A DNA stretch of 64,000 bases from Hevea brasiliensis (taxonomy: Eukaryota; Streptophyta; Magnoliopsida; Malpighiales; Euphorbiaceae). The translations under genes and the position numbers were made by a program. The stretch lies in assembly GCF_030052815.1 (NCBI RefSeq), contig NC_079500.1, positions 2,443,344-2,507,343 of the forward strand, in the 5' to 3' direction. Below the pieces are notes generated by a model, which worked only from the letters and a program-made list of their open reading frames with translations, searched no databases and had not been told where the DNA came from. Position 1 is the stretch's first letter, and every line of letters begins with the position of its first letter. Of this stretch, positions 1 through 9,968 are shown piece by piece.

Positions 1-2
1 CT

Positions 3-490
3 AATTTGTTAAGTAATGACACACCATTTGTATTTGACCAAGAGTGTTTGGATGCCTTTTGCGAGTTGAAGCAAGCTCTTATCATCACTGCACCAATCAT
101 GCAACCACGATTGGAGCCTACCTTTTGAAATTATGTGTGATGCTAGCAACTATGCAATTGAAATTCTTGGTCAAAGAAAGGACAAAAAGGCTTATGCTAT
201 TTATTATGCTAGTAGAACATGGATGAGGCTCAAACAAATTATGCAACAACTGAAAAGGAATTTTTGGCAATTGTCTTTGCATTGGAAAAGTTCGGACCTT
301 ACATTATTGACTCAAAGGTGGTTATATTTTCAGATCATGCGACCATCGTGTATTTGCTCCGTAAAAAGGAGGCCAAACCTAGGCTCATTAGGTGGATTCT
401 GATGCTACAAGAGTTTGATTTGGAGATTAGAGATAAGAAAGGAGCTGAAAATGTAGTTGCTGATAATCTTAGTAGGTTGAAATTGGATGG
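3..490 (+). pseudogene. Ty3/gypsy reverse transcriptase C-terminus and RNase H, frameshifted
   Basis: Three reading frames together give one protein region. The RT thumb/connection (3-128) reads LLSNDTPFVFDQECLDAF and runs into a stop at about 126-128. RNase H resumes at about 127-217 with the first catalytic Asp in CDASNYAI, and continues in a third frame from 219 with [10 protein letters not shown] (Glu), [10 protein letters not shown] (Asp) and the typical end [16 protein letters not shown]. In a live element this domain degrades the RNA strand of the RNA-DNA hybrid during reverse transcription. The breaks near 127 and 218 mean no continuous product can be made. The following integrase is in the same frame as the last piece. 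Confidence 0.9.
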
Positions 491-1882
491 TGAAGAATTG
501 GATGAAATCCCTATTGATGAGTTTTTCTTGGATGAACAACTTTTCTCTCTTGTTCCTAAACTACCTTGGTATGCAGACTTTGTGAATTATCTATCTTGTG
601 GAGTTTTACCTCTAGGTATGACATGGCAACAAAAGAAAAAGTTTTTGCATGAGGTGAAGTTTTATAGATGGGATGACCCTTTACTCTTTAGGAGATGTTG
701 TGATGGTCTGATTAGAAGATGTATTCCTGAAGAGGAGGTACAGAGCATTATGCATCATTGCCATGCTTCTGATTATGGAGGTCATTTTGGAATCTCTAAG
801 ACAGCTAGTAAAATTTTGCAAGCTGGTTTCTTTTGGCCAAATCTTTTAAGGATGTGAGGAAATTTGTGTCGAATTGTGATAAATGTCAAAGGAGTGGAAA
901 TTTGTTAAAAAGAGATCAAATGCCCCTAAATAATATTCTTGAAGTGGAATTATTTGATGTTTGGGGAATAGATTTTATGGGGCCATTCCCTCCTTCATAT
1001 GGTAATAGATACATCTTAGTTGGGGTTGATTATGTGTCAAAGTGGGTGGAAGCTATTGCAACTCCAACTAATGATGTTAGAGTGGTAGTGAAATTTTTGA
1101 AGAAATTTGTCTTGAGCAGATTTGGAGCTCCTAGGGCTATAATTAGTGATGGGGGTTCCCATTTTTGTAATAAGCAATTTGAGAGCTTAATGAGGAAGTA
1201 TGGTGTAGTGCACAAGATAGCTACCCCATACCATCCTCAAACTTCAGGACAAGTTGAAATTTCTAACAGAGAGCTCAAGCATATTTTGGAGAAAACAGTG
1301 AACAATTCTCGGAAAGATTGGTCTATCAAACTAGATGATGCTTTATGGGCATATAGGACTGCCTACAAAACCCCTATAGGAACTACTCCCATTAGGTTGG
1401 TGTATGGTAAGTCTTGTCATTTACCTGTGGAGCTAGAACATAGAGCATATTGGGCCATTCAGACCTTGAATTTTGATCTTAAGCAAGCTGGTGAAAAAAG
1501 GTTGTTACAACTTAATGAGCTTGAGGAATTGAGGATGGATGCTTATGAAAGTGCCCGTATTTACAAAGAAAGAACTAAAGTTTGGCATGATAAGCATCTG
1601 AGAAAAAAAGAATTCAAAGAAGGTGATTTAGTTTTGTTGTTCAACTCAAGATTGAAATTGTTCCCTGGAAAACTCAAGTCAAGGTGGACTGGTCCATATA
1701 GAATTTCTAAGGTTTTCCCTTATGGAGCAATTGAAATTTGGAGTGAAAAATCTGGGAATTTTAAGGTCAATTGGCATAGATTGAAACATTACATAACTGG
1801 AGACCCAATAATAGGAGCAAGCTGTTACAAGCTCTCCAATCCGTCACCTCTTTTCAGTGAAATTCATGAAGAGTCCAGCTAA
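491..1882 (+). pseudogene. Athila-type integrase, one frameshift
   Basis: Integrase joins retroelement cDNA to the host chromosome. The N-terminal HHCC zinc finger is visible around 735-890: [14 protein letters not shown], then NCDKCQRSG after a frameshift near 840. The catalytic core has the three acidic residues of the DDE triad in [17 protein letters not shown] and the Glu of [14 protein letters not shown]. The C-terminal part has the [16 protein letters not shown] motif typical of gypsy integrases and the Athila signature [14 protein letters not shown]. The downstream frame is open for 349 codons to the stop at 1880-1882, so most of the core and C-terminus is intact; only the shift within the zinc-finger region disrupts it. 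Confidence 0.93.
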
Positions 1883-2760
1883 GGACTATAAATTAGCCCT
1901 CTTGGGAGGCATCCCAAGTCCTTTTATTTTGCTTTTGCTAATTTACTTTCATTTTCATTGATTTTGTTTTATCTTAAATCTCCCCAAATTCAATTTTTGA
2001 CATTGTTAAATCTTGTCCCTTGTAGATGTAATTCAATGAAGAAAGGCTGGTGAACTGTTGGGGAAGTAATTCTTAACTTGAAAAATTTTGTCCTTCAAAA
2101 GAACTGATAAGTTTTTGCTGCATAATCTGTGCAGGAGCTGCAATCTAGTTCATGCAGAGGAAAAATGAAATCTGCAGCAAAAAGGGTGTCTGCAGCAAAT
2201 GGCTTGTATTTTTGGTGAGGTTGGATGTATATCAATGGAGGAAGGTTGGTGAACTGCTGAAGTTGCTATCTGGTTTATGCAGAGCAGAAAAATAGAATCT
2301 GCAGCAGATCACTTAAATTTTTGGTGAGGTTGGGTGTGTATTTTTTTTAATACTTGTGCTTATAATGTTAATATGGTGGTAAGTGAGTCATTTTTGCAGT
2401 TTTGAGCTTCTTTGGGTTATAGGATACAAGGTAGAAATGCTGCATTTTCTTGGCAAATCTTGGAGAGTTCATTTCTCATTTGTGGTTAGATGCAACTTTA
2501 TGCAGATTTTATGGAGTTTTATGTGCTAAATGTTGATTTGCAGAATTTGAGTCAAGATAGCATAGCTCTCAAAGGTCTTTTATGTAGGATCAATGTCTAC
2601 ATGCCTGTGTGATGCCTTTTTGATATACTTTGTATATATTGATGTGTTTTTGGTGAAAAATTCTCATGGTTTATGCTTTATGGAATTATATTTCCTCATT
2701 CTAGGGTATTTTTCACACTTGCAATCCATGTTCTATTGCATTCTTGATCTTGTTAAATTG
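1883..2760 (+). repeat. Untranslated region after integrase, with a degenerate direct repeat
   Basis: No coding sequence is supported. A loose direct repeat of about 200 bp is visible: the phrase AAGGCTGGTGAACTG at about 2042 recurs as AAGGTTGGTGAACTG at about 2242, and both are followed by CTGCAGCA-rich sequence and TTTTTGGTGAGGTTGG (near 2213 and 2320). This is the spacer between pol and the ORF-1 gene of the Athila element. Confidence 0.6.
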
Positions 2761-3713
2761 TGCATAAGCAACTGCATAGCTTATGCAATCCTGCATAACC
2801 ACAATTCTTGCCATTTTTCACCTTTATTACAAGTGCATAAGGAGGGTGCATAGCTTATGCAACTCTGCATAGCCTAATTTTGTCAAATTTCACATCTCCA
2901 GAAACTTGCATAAGCAGAGTGCATGACCTATGCACATTTGCATAACCTCAAATTCTTCATTTTCTCTCTCTGCCGAAGTTTGCATAAGCAGAGTGCATAA
3001 CCTATGCACTTCCACATAACCAAAAACTCTGAATTTCCAATTCTGCCGAGGGGTGCATAAGCAGAGTGCATAACCTATGCACTTCTACATGACCAGAAAC
3101 CCAGAAAAATCAAACTTGCCGAGGGGTGCATAAGGAAGATGCATAAGTTATGCACTTCCGCATAACCAAAAACTCTGAATTTCCAATTCTGCCGAGGGGT
3201 GCATAAGCAGAGTGCATAACCTATGCACTTCTGCATGACCAGAAATCAGAAAATTCCAAAAGTTGCCGAGACCTGCATAAGCAATGTGCATAGCTTATGC
3301 ACCTCTGCATAACCAAAGATTCTGAATTTCAAAACCCACCGAAGAGTGCATAAGCAGAGTGCATAGCTTATGCACATCTGCATGACCACTAACCAAAATT
3401 CAAAAAAAATTGCCGAACAGTGCATGAGCAGAGTGCATAGCCTATGCACTTCTGCATGACCCGATTTTCTGAAAAACCACTTCTGCCGAGAGATGCATAA
3501 GGGGAGTGCATAACTTATGCACTCCCGCATGACTTCGCTCCTCAAAATTTCAAGGGTCACTGAAACTTGCATAAGGAAGGTGCATGACTTATGCACAACT
3601 GCATGACCACCAACCCAAGATTTCAATACCTGCCGAAACATGCATAAGGACAGTGCATGACTTATGCACTTGTGCATAAGCCATTTCTCTGAAGTTTAAA
3701 TCATTCTGAAACA
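2761..3713 (+). repeat. 73-bp minisatellite of TGCATAAG/CTTATGCA units
   Basis: The unit start TGCATAAG (or a close variant) falls at 2761, 2834, 2907, 2981, 3054, 3127, 3200, 3274, 3347, 3421, 3494, 3568 and 3641, a spacing of 73-74 bp over thirteen units. Each unit reads TGCATAAG-(about 5)-GTGCATA-(3)-TATGCAC, then CTGCATGACC or CTGCATAACC, and ends with CTGCCGA before the next unit, so it contains an imperfect palindrome. The array sits between integrase and ORF-1. A minus-strand open frame across it is a by-product of repetition. Related motifs recur at 5815-6068 and in the LTR at 8585-8860. Confidence 0.92.
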
Positions 3714-3980
3714 TGTATAAAAGAGTGCACAGGTTATGCATAAATCATTTTCCCCTTATGCAGTCTCTTACAAACCCGATTCAAATTCATTTTCGGTAAA
3801 CAAAAATCCCTACCTCCACTTCCCGCCTCTTCACCCCACGACCGTCCTTCAACCTCCATTCCTTTCGGCATTCTCGCTGTCTCTATCCCGTCTTCTCCAC
3901 TAGCACTTTCATCACGTAAACCCTAAATTTCCCCCTACATTTTCATTTCCCCCTTATCTCTTCCATCTTCTCCATCGGTA
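3714..3980 (+). other. Leader upstream of ORF-1
   Basis: This C/T-rich stretch lies directly before the ORF-1 start. It resembles a plant 5' leader, with pyrimidine-rich runs such as CTTCTCCATC, but I see no clear TATA box. Athila-type ORF-1/env-like genes are usually thought to be expressed from a spliced or separate transcript; no splice acceptor can be fixed here from sequence alone. Confidence 0.35.
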
Positions 3981-5502
3981 ATGGAGTCCCCTCCCCATTC
4001 CCGTCCACCTTCTCCTCTCGAAGTCTCTCCATTGTCATCGATACCCCCTAATCCCAATTCTCCTCCACAAGCGACACCCCCACCACCTCCCCCAACCACA
4101 TACAAACGCAAAATCCGGTCAAAATCTGTGCGACCCATGTCCTCTGCCCCTCCTCTGTCCAAACGCAAAGACCCACCCACCCCATTGTCGGAACCACCTC
4201 CCAAAAAGCCAAAAGCTCCAGCCTCTACACCCTCTTCCAGCAAAAAGACAATTTCGGCAACCTCATTTGTATCAAAGCTACCCTGGCCTCTCCCTGATAC
4301 GATTCAAAAAGCAGCTTTTAAGCGACTTAAGGATAGGAAGGTACAACCCACTAGGTATATATCTGCTGATGCTTTACAATCTCTTGGTTTATTTGACAAT
4401 GTAGTTGCATATCTTGATGGTATGGGTTGGACAGAATTTGTGCATAAGCAAGAGATAGTTTATCCAATTCTAGTTTTGGAGTTTATTTCTTCATTCTCTG
4501 CTACCCTCAACTTGCATGATGTAGACCATAAGCCAATTATGAAATTTAGATGCTTGGGGCAAAATAGAGAACTGTCATTAGACCAATTTCATAGCATTTG
4601 TGGTTTTGCTATTGATGGGTTATTTAGAGTACCACATACTGGAGTAGAGGTAGCCAACAAGGGCATTTGGAATGCTGCCCAATTTTGGGGAATCATCACA
4701 AACCAACCTCAAACTTTCTCTGCTGGAAGATCAAAAACATCCCAAATACTTGACCCTGCACTTAGGTTTATTCATAGGCTGATGGCTAGCACCATATTGG
4801 GCAGAGGGACTAGTTCTGGTGCTGTAGGAAAATCTGAACTCTTTATGTTATGGTGTGCATTTCACAAAGTTAAGGTTTCTCCCAGTTATTTCTTTTGTGA
4901 GCATGTGCTGCATATTGCCACCAAATCCATAGGTGACATTGTTTTGGGTGGGCTTATCACTGTCATAGCCAAGCATTTTGGTTTTAATCCTGCAGAGCAC
5001 TCAATACCAGCACTTGAGGACACTTCATATTTTGATACTGCACACTTAACCAAAACAGGGTTCAATTTGTCATATTTTGATCTTCGCCTGCAGCTGGCCA
5101 GGCCTTGCACAACCAGAAACCCAAGCTTTCCCATCCGTCCCACAGCACCCTACTACACCTACCCCACCCCCTCAGCCTGCTCAGGACATTCCAGCTACCT
5201 CTGCTCAGCCCATACCTCCTACAGCTGAACCTTCCTCATCCACAGCACCTCCTGCATTCAACACTAAAGCCTTATTCACCTATCTTGAAAGGCTTAGTGA
5301 TGATATATTCTTTGTGGATAGGAAGCTTGACACTGGTCTTGATACACTCAAGGATCGTCATGATCAACTATTTGACCTTGTCATGGAAACCAGGGACAAA
5401 CAGAAAAAACTGAAGGAGATGGTGAAGCAACTCATGTTCTTTTTGGGCATGCCACCCCCACCTCCATCACCTCCTCCAGCACCATCTTTTCGACAAAGGT
5501 AG
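3981..5502 (+). pseudogene. Athila ORF-1 family (env-position) protein, frameshifted
   Basis: The first frame opens at ATG 3981. Its N-terminus is Pro/Ser-rich with basic clusters (KRKIRSKSVRP, SKRKD, PPPKKPKAP) that look like nuclear localisation signals. A globular part follows with the pattern PTRYISADALQSLGLFDNV, YLDGMGWTEF and YPILVLEFISSF, which I recognise as the Arabidopsis retrotransposon ORF-1/ATHILA protein family. Near 5095 the frame breaks: the original frame ends at 5228, while the +1 frame continues to 5502 through a Pro-rich linker, a charged helix with coiled-coil character (LERLSDDIFFVDRKLDTGL, then DKQKKLKEMVKQL) and a Pro-rich tail. No transmembrane segment is evident, so it is env-like by position only. 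Its function in the element is unknown. Confidence 0.8.
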
Positions 5503-6165
5503 CGTACCACTTATAGCAACATCCTTGGACAAGGGCAAGACAATAGAACTAGATTAGTGTTTGTTTTACTTTTGTTCCAACTTGTAGGACTTTTCCTTTG
5601 TAAATATGTTCAAACATTTATAGTTTGTTTTGGATTATGTTTGTTAGTTCTGAATTAGTTTGTTTTAAATTCTGTTTTTCTTGAAGTTTTATTAGATAGC
5701 TATTACATTAGTCTTCTTTGATTTTCATTGCACTTATTGCCCTTTTATACATATTTGCCCATACTATGTATATATTTCAATACTTCTACTGCTGGTTGTA
5801 CATTCCCCTTGCCAATTCCCATGCAGCAGCTTTTGTATACACTGCACAGGTTGTATTCCCCTTATGCAACTGTTTTGCATAGCCTGTGCAACCCTTTCTG
5901 CTACTTATGCAGCACTGCACAGGTTGTATTCCCCTTATGCAACTGTCCTGCATAGCCTATGCAACATATATTGCCTCTTATGCAGCACCGCATGGCTTAT
6001 GCACCTTACCTATGCACATGCTCTGGACAGCTTTTAACTCTGCACAACTTGTGCAGCTTCTTATGCCTCCCTTTATCTTGAATTCTCATCCCAGGTAACT
6101 CTTTCTTTTTGCTCTTAATTTTTACAATTCCTGGTCAATATTATTTGCTTTGAGTTTTGGTTATC
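5503..6165 (+). repeat. 3' untranslated region with scattered TATGCA/TGCATA motifs
   Basis: Two near-identical phrases, GCACAGGTTGTATTCCCC at about 5845 and about 5917, each followed by TTATGCAACTG and a GCATAGCCT/TATGCAAC motif, show a short tandem duplication of about 72 bp. This matches the period of the upstream minisatellite. I see no coding sequence. Confidence 0.65.
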
Positions 6166-6170
6166 TGCTG
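6166..6170 (+). repeat. Target site duplication of TRIM (left)
   Basis: TGCTG precedes the TRIM and is repeated at 6704-6708 directly after it. Confidence 0.9.
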
Positions 6171-6703
6171 TGTCACGACCCAGGGATGGGGTTGGGACGT
6201 GCTTGTTCAACCAGCTACGCACTGGGGTGGAAACTTCGTGTCCCACATCAGAAACGGGAAGAAAAGATTTGGGCCATATATGTGGGAGCCTTCCTCACCT
6301 GGTCAGCGCGCTTTTGGGAATGAAACCTCCCAAGGGACAAATCTGTGAGGTCCATGGGCCAAAGCGGACAATACTAACTGGAGAAGGATCGGGCTGTTAC
6401 AATTTGGTATCAGAGCTGGACTCCCTCTAGTACGGTGTGTGGTGCGAGGACGCACCAGGCGGAAGCTGGTGGGCTTGTCACGACCCAGGGATGGGGTTGG
6501 GACGTGCTTGTTCAACCAGCTACGCCGGGTGGAAACTTCGTGTCCCACATCGGAAACGGGAAGAAAAGATTTGGGCCATATATGTGGGAGCCTTCCTCAC
6601 CTGGTCAGCACGCTTTTGGGAATGAAACCTCCCAAGGGACAAATCCGTGAGGCCCATGGGCCAAAGCGGACAATACTAACTGGAGAAGGATCGGGCTGTT
6701 ACA
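6171..6703 (+). mobile_element. Complete TRIM (terminal-repeat retrotransposon in miniature)
   Basis: Two direct LTRs, 6171-6401 (231 bp) and 6476-6703 (228 bp), both start TGTCACGACCCAGGG and end GGGCTGTTACA. They flank only 74 bp of internal DNA. Right after the left LTR is the primer-binding site TGGTATCAGAGC (6405-6416), complementary to the initiator-Met tRNA 3' end; right before the right LTR is a purine-rich tract AGGCGGAAGCTGGTGGG. A perfect 5-bp TSD (TGCTG) flanks it. It encodes nothing, so it depends on proteins from autonomous elements. The LTRs differ at only a few bases and a small gap (ACTGGGGTGG against CGGGTGG near 6219/6523), so the insertion is fairly young. Its LTR contains CCGTGAGG and AAAGCGGACAATACT, shared with the elements at 10438 and 58311. 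Confidence 0.95.
6405..6416 (+). promoter_or_regulatory. TRIM primer-binding site for initiator-Met tRNA
   Basis: TGGTATCAGAGC lies three bases after the end of the left LTR and is the standard plant tRNA-iMet primer-binding sequence. Confidence 0.9.
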
Positions 6704-8335
6704 TGCTGCTTGAGACATTGAGGACAATGTCCAATTTTGAGTTTGGGGGTGCACATTTTGATTTTTAGCTTTATTTTTCACATTTTGAGTATAGGAACAT
6801 CTCATCCCATTTCATTTACATATATTGTAAATATTTTACATATATTTCCACACATACATATACATAACACATTTACACACACATTATACATCACTTAGAA
6901 ATTGTACACATTGAATACAAATAGACTCCCTCCATTTAGTTAATGCATTACTCATTTTAGGAATCATGCATCATGCATTAAAATCTTTTGCCAAATCCCT
7001 TGAGTATTGAAAATGTGCCTATGAGAATGATTTGACTCACCCTTTAGTTGGGTTTGTGGATTTAAAGTTTCCTAAAAGGTGCAAGGTTTTGAAGTGTCTA
7101 TCTCTTGTCTATATCTTCTTAGCCAAAAAGCCACCCAACTAGCCATTTGGAGAAGGAAGTGTTTAGAGGGAGTTATTGGATATAAGATAGTCAAATGATG
7201 TCTCACCAATCCTAGAACAAATTTTCTAAACCTTTCAAGGCGAAATACCAGCTTGTACTTGAAGAGAGAGATGATTAGGCATTCTTTGATTTAAAACCTT
7301 CTCATTTTAAACCTTTGGCCCTTTTTCCCAATTAAAATTTACCCTTGCAAACCCCTTTGAACCTTTTTATCCCTAATTTTTCTTGAAATCCTTATTGCTA
7401 CCTAGCCAATGAACCAAACACTCCAACCCTTTTCATGAGAATAATATTGAATGTTAGGTACACTTTCTAAAAAAAATAAAAATAAAAATAAAAAAAGAAA
7501 AAAAGAAAAAAATATACAATAAAAGGGAGAAGAAATACTTGTCACCTTGTAAAAGTGCTAGTATATGTGCTTTTCACCATTGTCATTCAAAATGAAAGAA
7601 ATCCACCCAAAGTATTAAAAGAAATGAGTTTGGGGGTGGCATCTTTAGGGACAATCATCAAAAGAAAATGCAAAATACAAGTCTAAAGTATCAAAATGTC
7701 CCTCCATTTTATGTGTCTTGTAAAATATGCTAGCACTTGACAATCCTCATTATGTATTTCTCTCTCCTATATACATATACATATAAAGAAAAGAGAAAAA
7801 GATATAATAAAGTGTACCTTATGTTTCAAAATTGCAACATATTCTCATGCTTTGAATACTTTTTACCCATTTTTCTTCTTAGCCTCTTTTTGAATCCCAT
7901 GGCCCCATTACATCCATAAAAAGACCTTTGATCTCTTGAAAGTACTTGCTACATTAGTGGAGATAGGAGTGGGGAATTTGCCTATGGGATTGGAGAACTA
8001 TTCATTCATTCATTCAATTCCATCATTTCATATAGAGACACTTTGACTATTGATTGTTCTAGAATTCCTTTTGAGCATGACCCTCTCTTTTGATTGGTTG
8101 GTTTGGAGATTTTGAATGATAATTGACTTGATGGCTAAGCGGTGAAAACTTGGATAAGCATTAAATTCTTTGCATTTTGAAGGATGGGTATATGGATTGC
8201 TGGTATGGCTGAAGGTGTATTAAGTTACTTCAATTGGTAATTTTCATAACTCTTTGGATAAGGCACCCCTAAAAACTTTGCACCACATTTTAAAGTTTGC
8301 TTGAGGACAAGCAAAAGCTTGAGTTTGGGGGTATT
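6704..8335 (+). other. Athila 3' untranslated region with three polypurine-tract-like copies
   Basis: No supported coding sequence. GAGTTTGGGGGT occurs at 6739-6750, 7626-7637 (as GAGTTTGGGGGTGG) and 8321-8332. Only the last one abuts an LTR and is the functional polypurine tract. The tract region also repeats the phrase TTGAGGACAA (about 6717 and about 8300). There is an A-rich run at 7469-7530. The repeated tract looks like remnants of duplications of the element's 3' end. Confidence 0.7.
8321..8335 (+). promoter_or_regulatory. Polypurine tract of the Athila element
   Basis: GAGTTTGGGGGTATT immediately precedes the LTR start TGATGCATAC. It is the expected plus-strand priming site. Confidence 0.85.
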
Positions 8336-9968
8336 TGATGCATACATTTTTCATAGTCATTTAGGTCTAATTTTATAGCCATTTTATTCTATTATTAGTT
8401 ATCTTTAGCTAACTTCATTAGTAAATTAGTTAGTTTTTCATAATTGTCGATTTTGGATTAATTTGTAATTTTTACTTTGTTTTGTAGGAAAAATGGTGTT
8501 TTTGAAGGACTGAAGAGAATTTTGCCATTGAGGAGTGTCTTCTCTGACCAAAGATGTCAAAAACAAGTTTTCAAGCTGAAATATGCATTGACCAAATTGT
8601 GCATAACTTGCCGCATAAGCTATGCAGATCTGCATAAGGAGAAAGATCACTGTTCCAGAACCAGCCGAAATGTGCATAAGGAGACAGAGCATAAGGAGAC
8701 AGCATAGCTTATGCACACTCTCGCCTCCCTTATGCACCTTCACGGAATTGTGCATAACCTATGCACCAAGTCATGCAGTTTCGCATAAGTGACTCAGAAC
8801 CAGCCGAAAACTGCATAAGGGACTGCATAACTTATGCAGTCCACTTATGCAGTCCTATAAAGAGTTCATTAATGAGCTGGCAGAAGATTCCCTCAATCAA
8901 TTCCTCCTAGAACATACTATTTTAGGGCTCCATGTCAGAAAAATGCTATAAATAGTCCCATTTTCCCATTTTATTGAGGGATAAGGAGCAAAGAAGAAGA
9001 GGAGAAGAGAGACAGAATTTGAGGAGTCACTTTCACCTTCCACACCATTTCCAACCAAGATTTGCAGATTTCTTTCTTCCCTTACATTTTTTTTACATTT
9101 CTAGTGTTTAATTTCTTACTTCTTAGCTTAGATTAAAGCTTTATTTCCATTTAAACTCATCATATCTTATAAGCATTATGGATAGTGAGTAGTTTACTTT
9201 TGATTCTGGAGTAAGGGTTGTAATATTTGAGATATTTTGTGGATTTTGATTGGGTAATCCATATTTTGTGGTCTTAATGAGTTTTATTCATTTCTTGTAT
9301 GCTTAATGACATGCTTAGTGTAGGATCCCATTAAGTGATGTTCTTAATCCATGGTTGAAGCACCGAAAGGAGAAGATCTTGTGATAGATAATCAAGAAAT
9401 TGAACTTAATTAACTTAGATCTAGAAATAGGCTAAGGATTAAGAGGATTCACAGATTAATTAAAGAACTTAATGGGTCTTAATTAATTCTAACTCCACGA
9501 AAGTAGAATTAGTTTGATTAAGGCACTCTTTGTCTCACTCGAAAGGGAATTCAAATGATTTAAGAATTAATCTCCTCAAAACCCATAAGTTTCATAAAAT
9601 TGGATAACCAATTTAAATCCCAAAATAGCTCGAATATGAAATCCCGAACTCCGGAATCGCTTTTTTTACCATTGTTAATTTTCAATTGAATTTAATTGAT
9701 TGCCATTTTCAATATTGCCATATTTGAACTTGCTTTTTTCAATTTGATGCAATTTTAGTTTAATGCAATACATTGTTAAATAGAATATTGATTTTGCACA
9801 TATAGATTTTACGCTCCATTACTCATCAATTCACTTCTTTAATTTCATAGATACTTCGATTTAGTCAACTTTTATATCAAAAATTCAATCATTAACACGA
9901 CTCCTCGTGGGATCGATATTTTTCTATACTACTTGTACGACCCGTGCACTTGCGGTAGGGACGCATCA
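8336..9968 (+). repeat. 3' LTR of the Athila element
   Basis: The LTR runs from TGATGCATAC to GACGCATCA (TG...CA, 1633 bp). Its left edge is set by the polypurine tract and its right edge by the sudden switch to sequence of the 4.1-kb-LTR family. The first part (8585-8860) carries about ten TGCATAAG, CTTATGCA or TATGCAG motifs and the phrase CCAGCCGAAA, matching units of the minisatellite at 2761-3713. A TATA box lies at 8947-8955. The part after about 9160 is AT-rich and has no coding content. Confidence 0.9.
8947..8955 (+). promoter_or_regulatory. LTR TATA box
   Basis: TATAAATAG in the LTR, downstream of the TGCATAAG motif cluster and followed by a purine-rich stretch (GGAGAAGAGAGACAG). 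Position and match are typical of an LTR Pol II promoter. The start site is inferred at about 25-35 bp downstream. Confidence 0.6.

Larger units (their letters stand above)
1..9968 (+). mobile_element. Athila-lineage Ty3/gypsy retrotransposon, 5' part outside the window
   Basis: The order seen is RT end, RNase H, integrase, long 3' region with an Athila ORF-1 type gene, polypurine tract, then a 1633-bp LTR starting TGATGCATAC and ending GACGCATCA. The integrase motif [14 protein letters not shown] is a hallmark of the Athila lineage. At 9969 the sequence passes without a gap into the middle of an LTR of the 4.1-kb-LTR family (the same site as 15982 in LTR-b), so this element is nested inside that LTR; the expected 5-bp target duplication would be agagg (9969-9973), but its partner lies outside the window. 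Frameshifts in pol and ORF-1 make this copy non-autonomous. A TRIM has inserted at 6171-6703. Confidence 0.93.

Noticed and set aside
3246..3677. 143-codon minus-strand open frame
   Set aside because: It lies wholly in the 73-bp minisatellite; the open frame comes from repetition of low-stop units and has no family resemblance.
2761..3713. CRISPR-like regular repeats
   Set aside because: The whole 73-bp unit repeats with no unique spacers, and the setting is a plant retrotransposon; it is a minisatellite.
6170..6768. Overlapping open frames inside the TRIM
   Set aside because: The sequence is a pair of short LTRs with PBS and PPT; frames in GC-rich LTR sequence are by chance.
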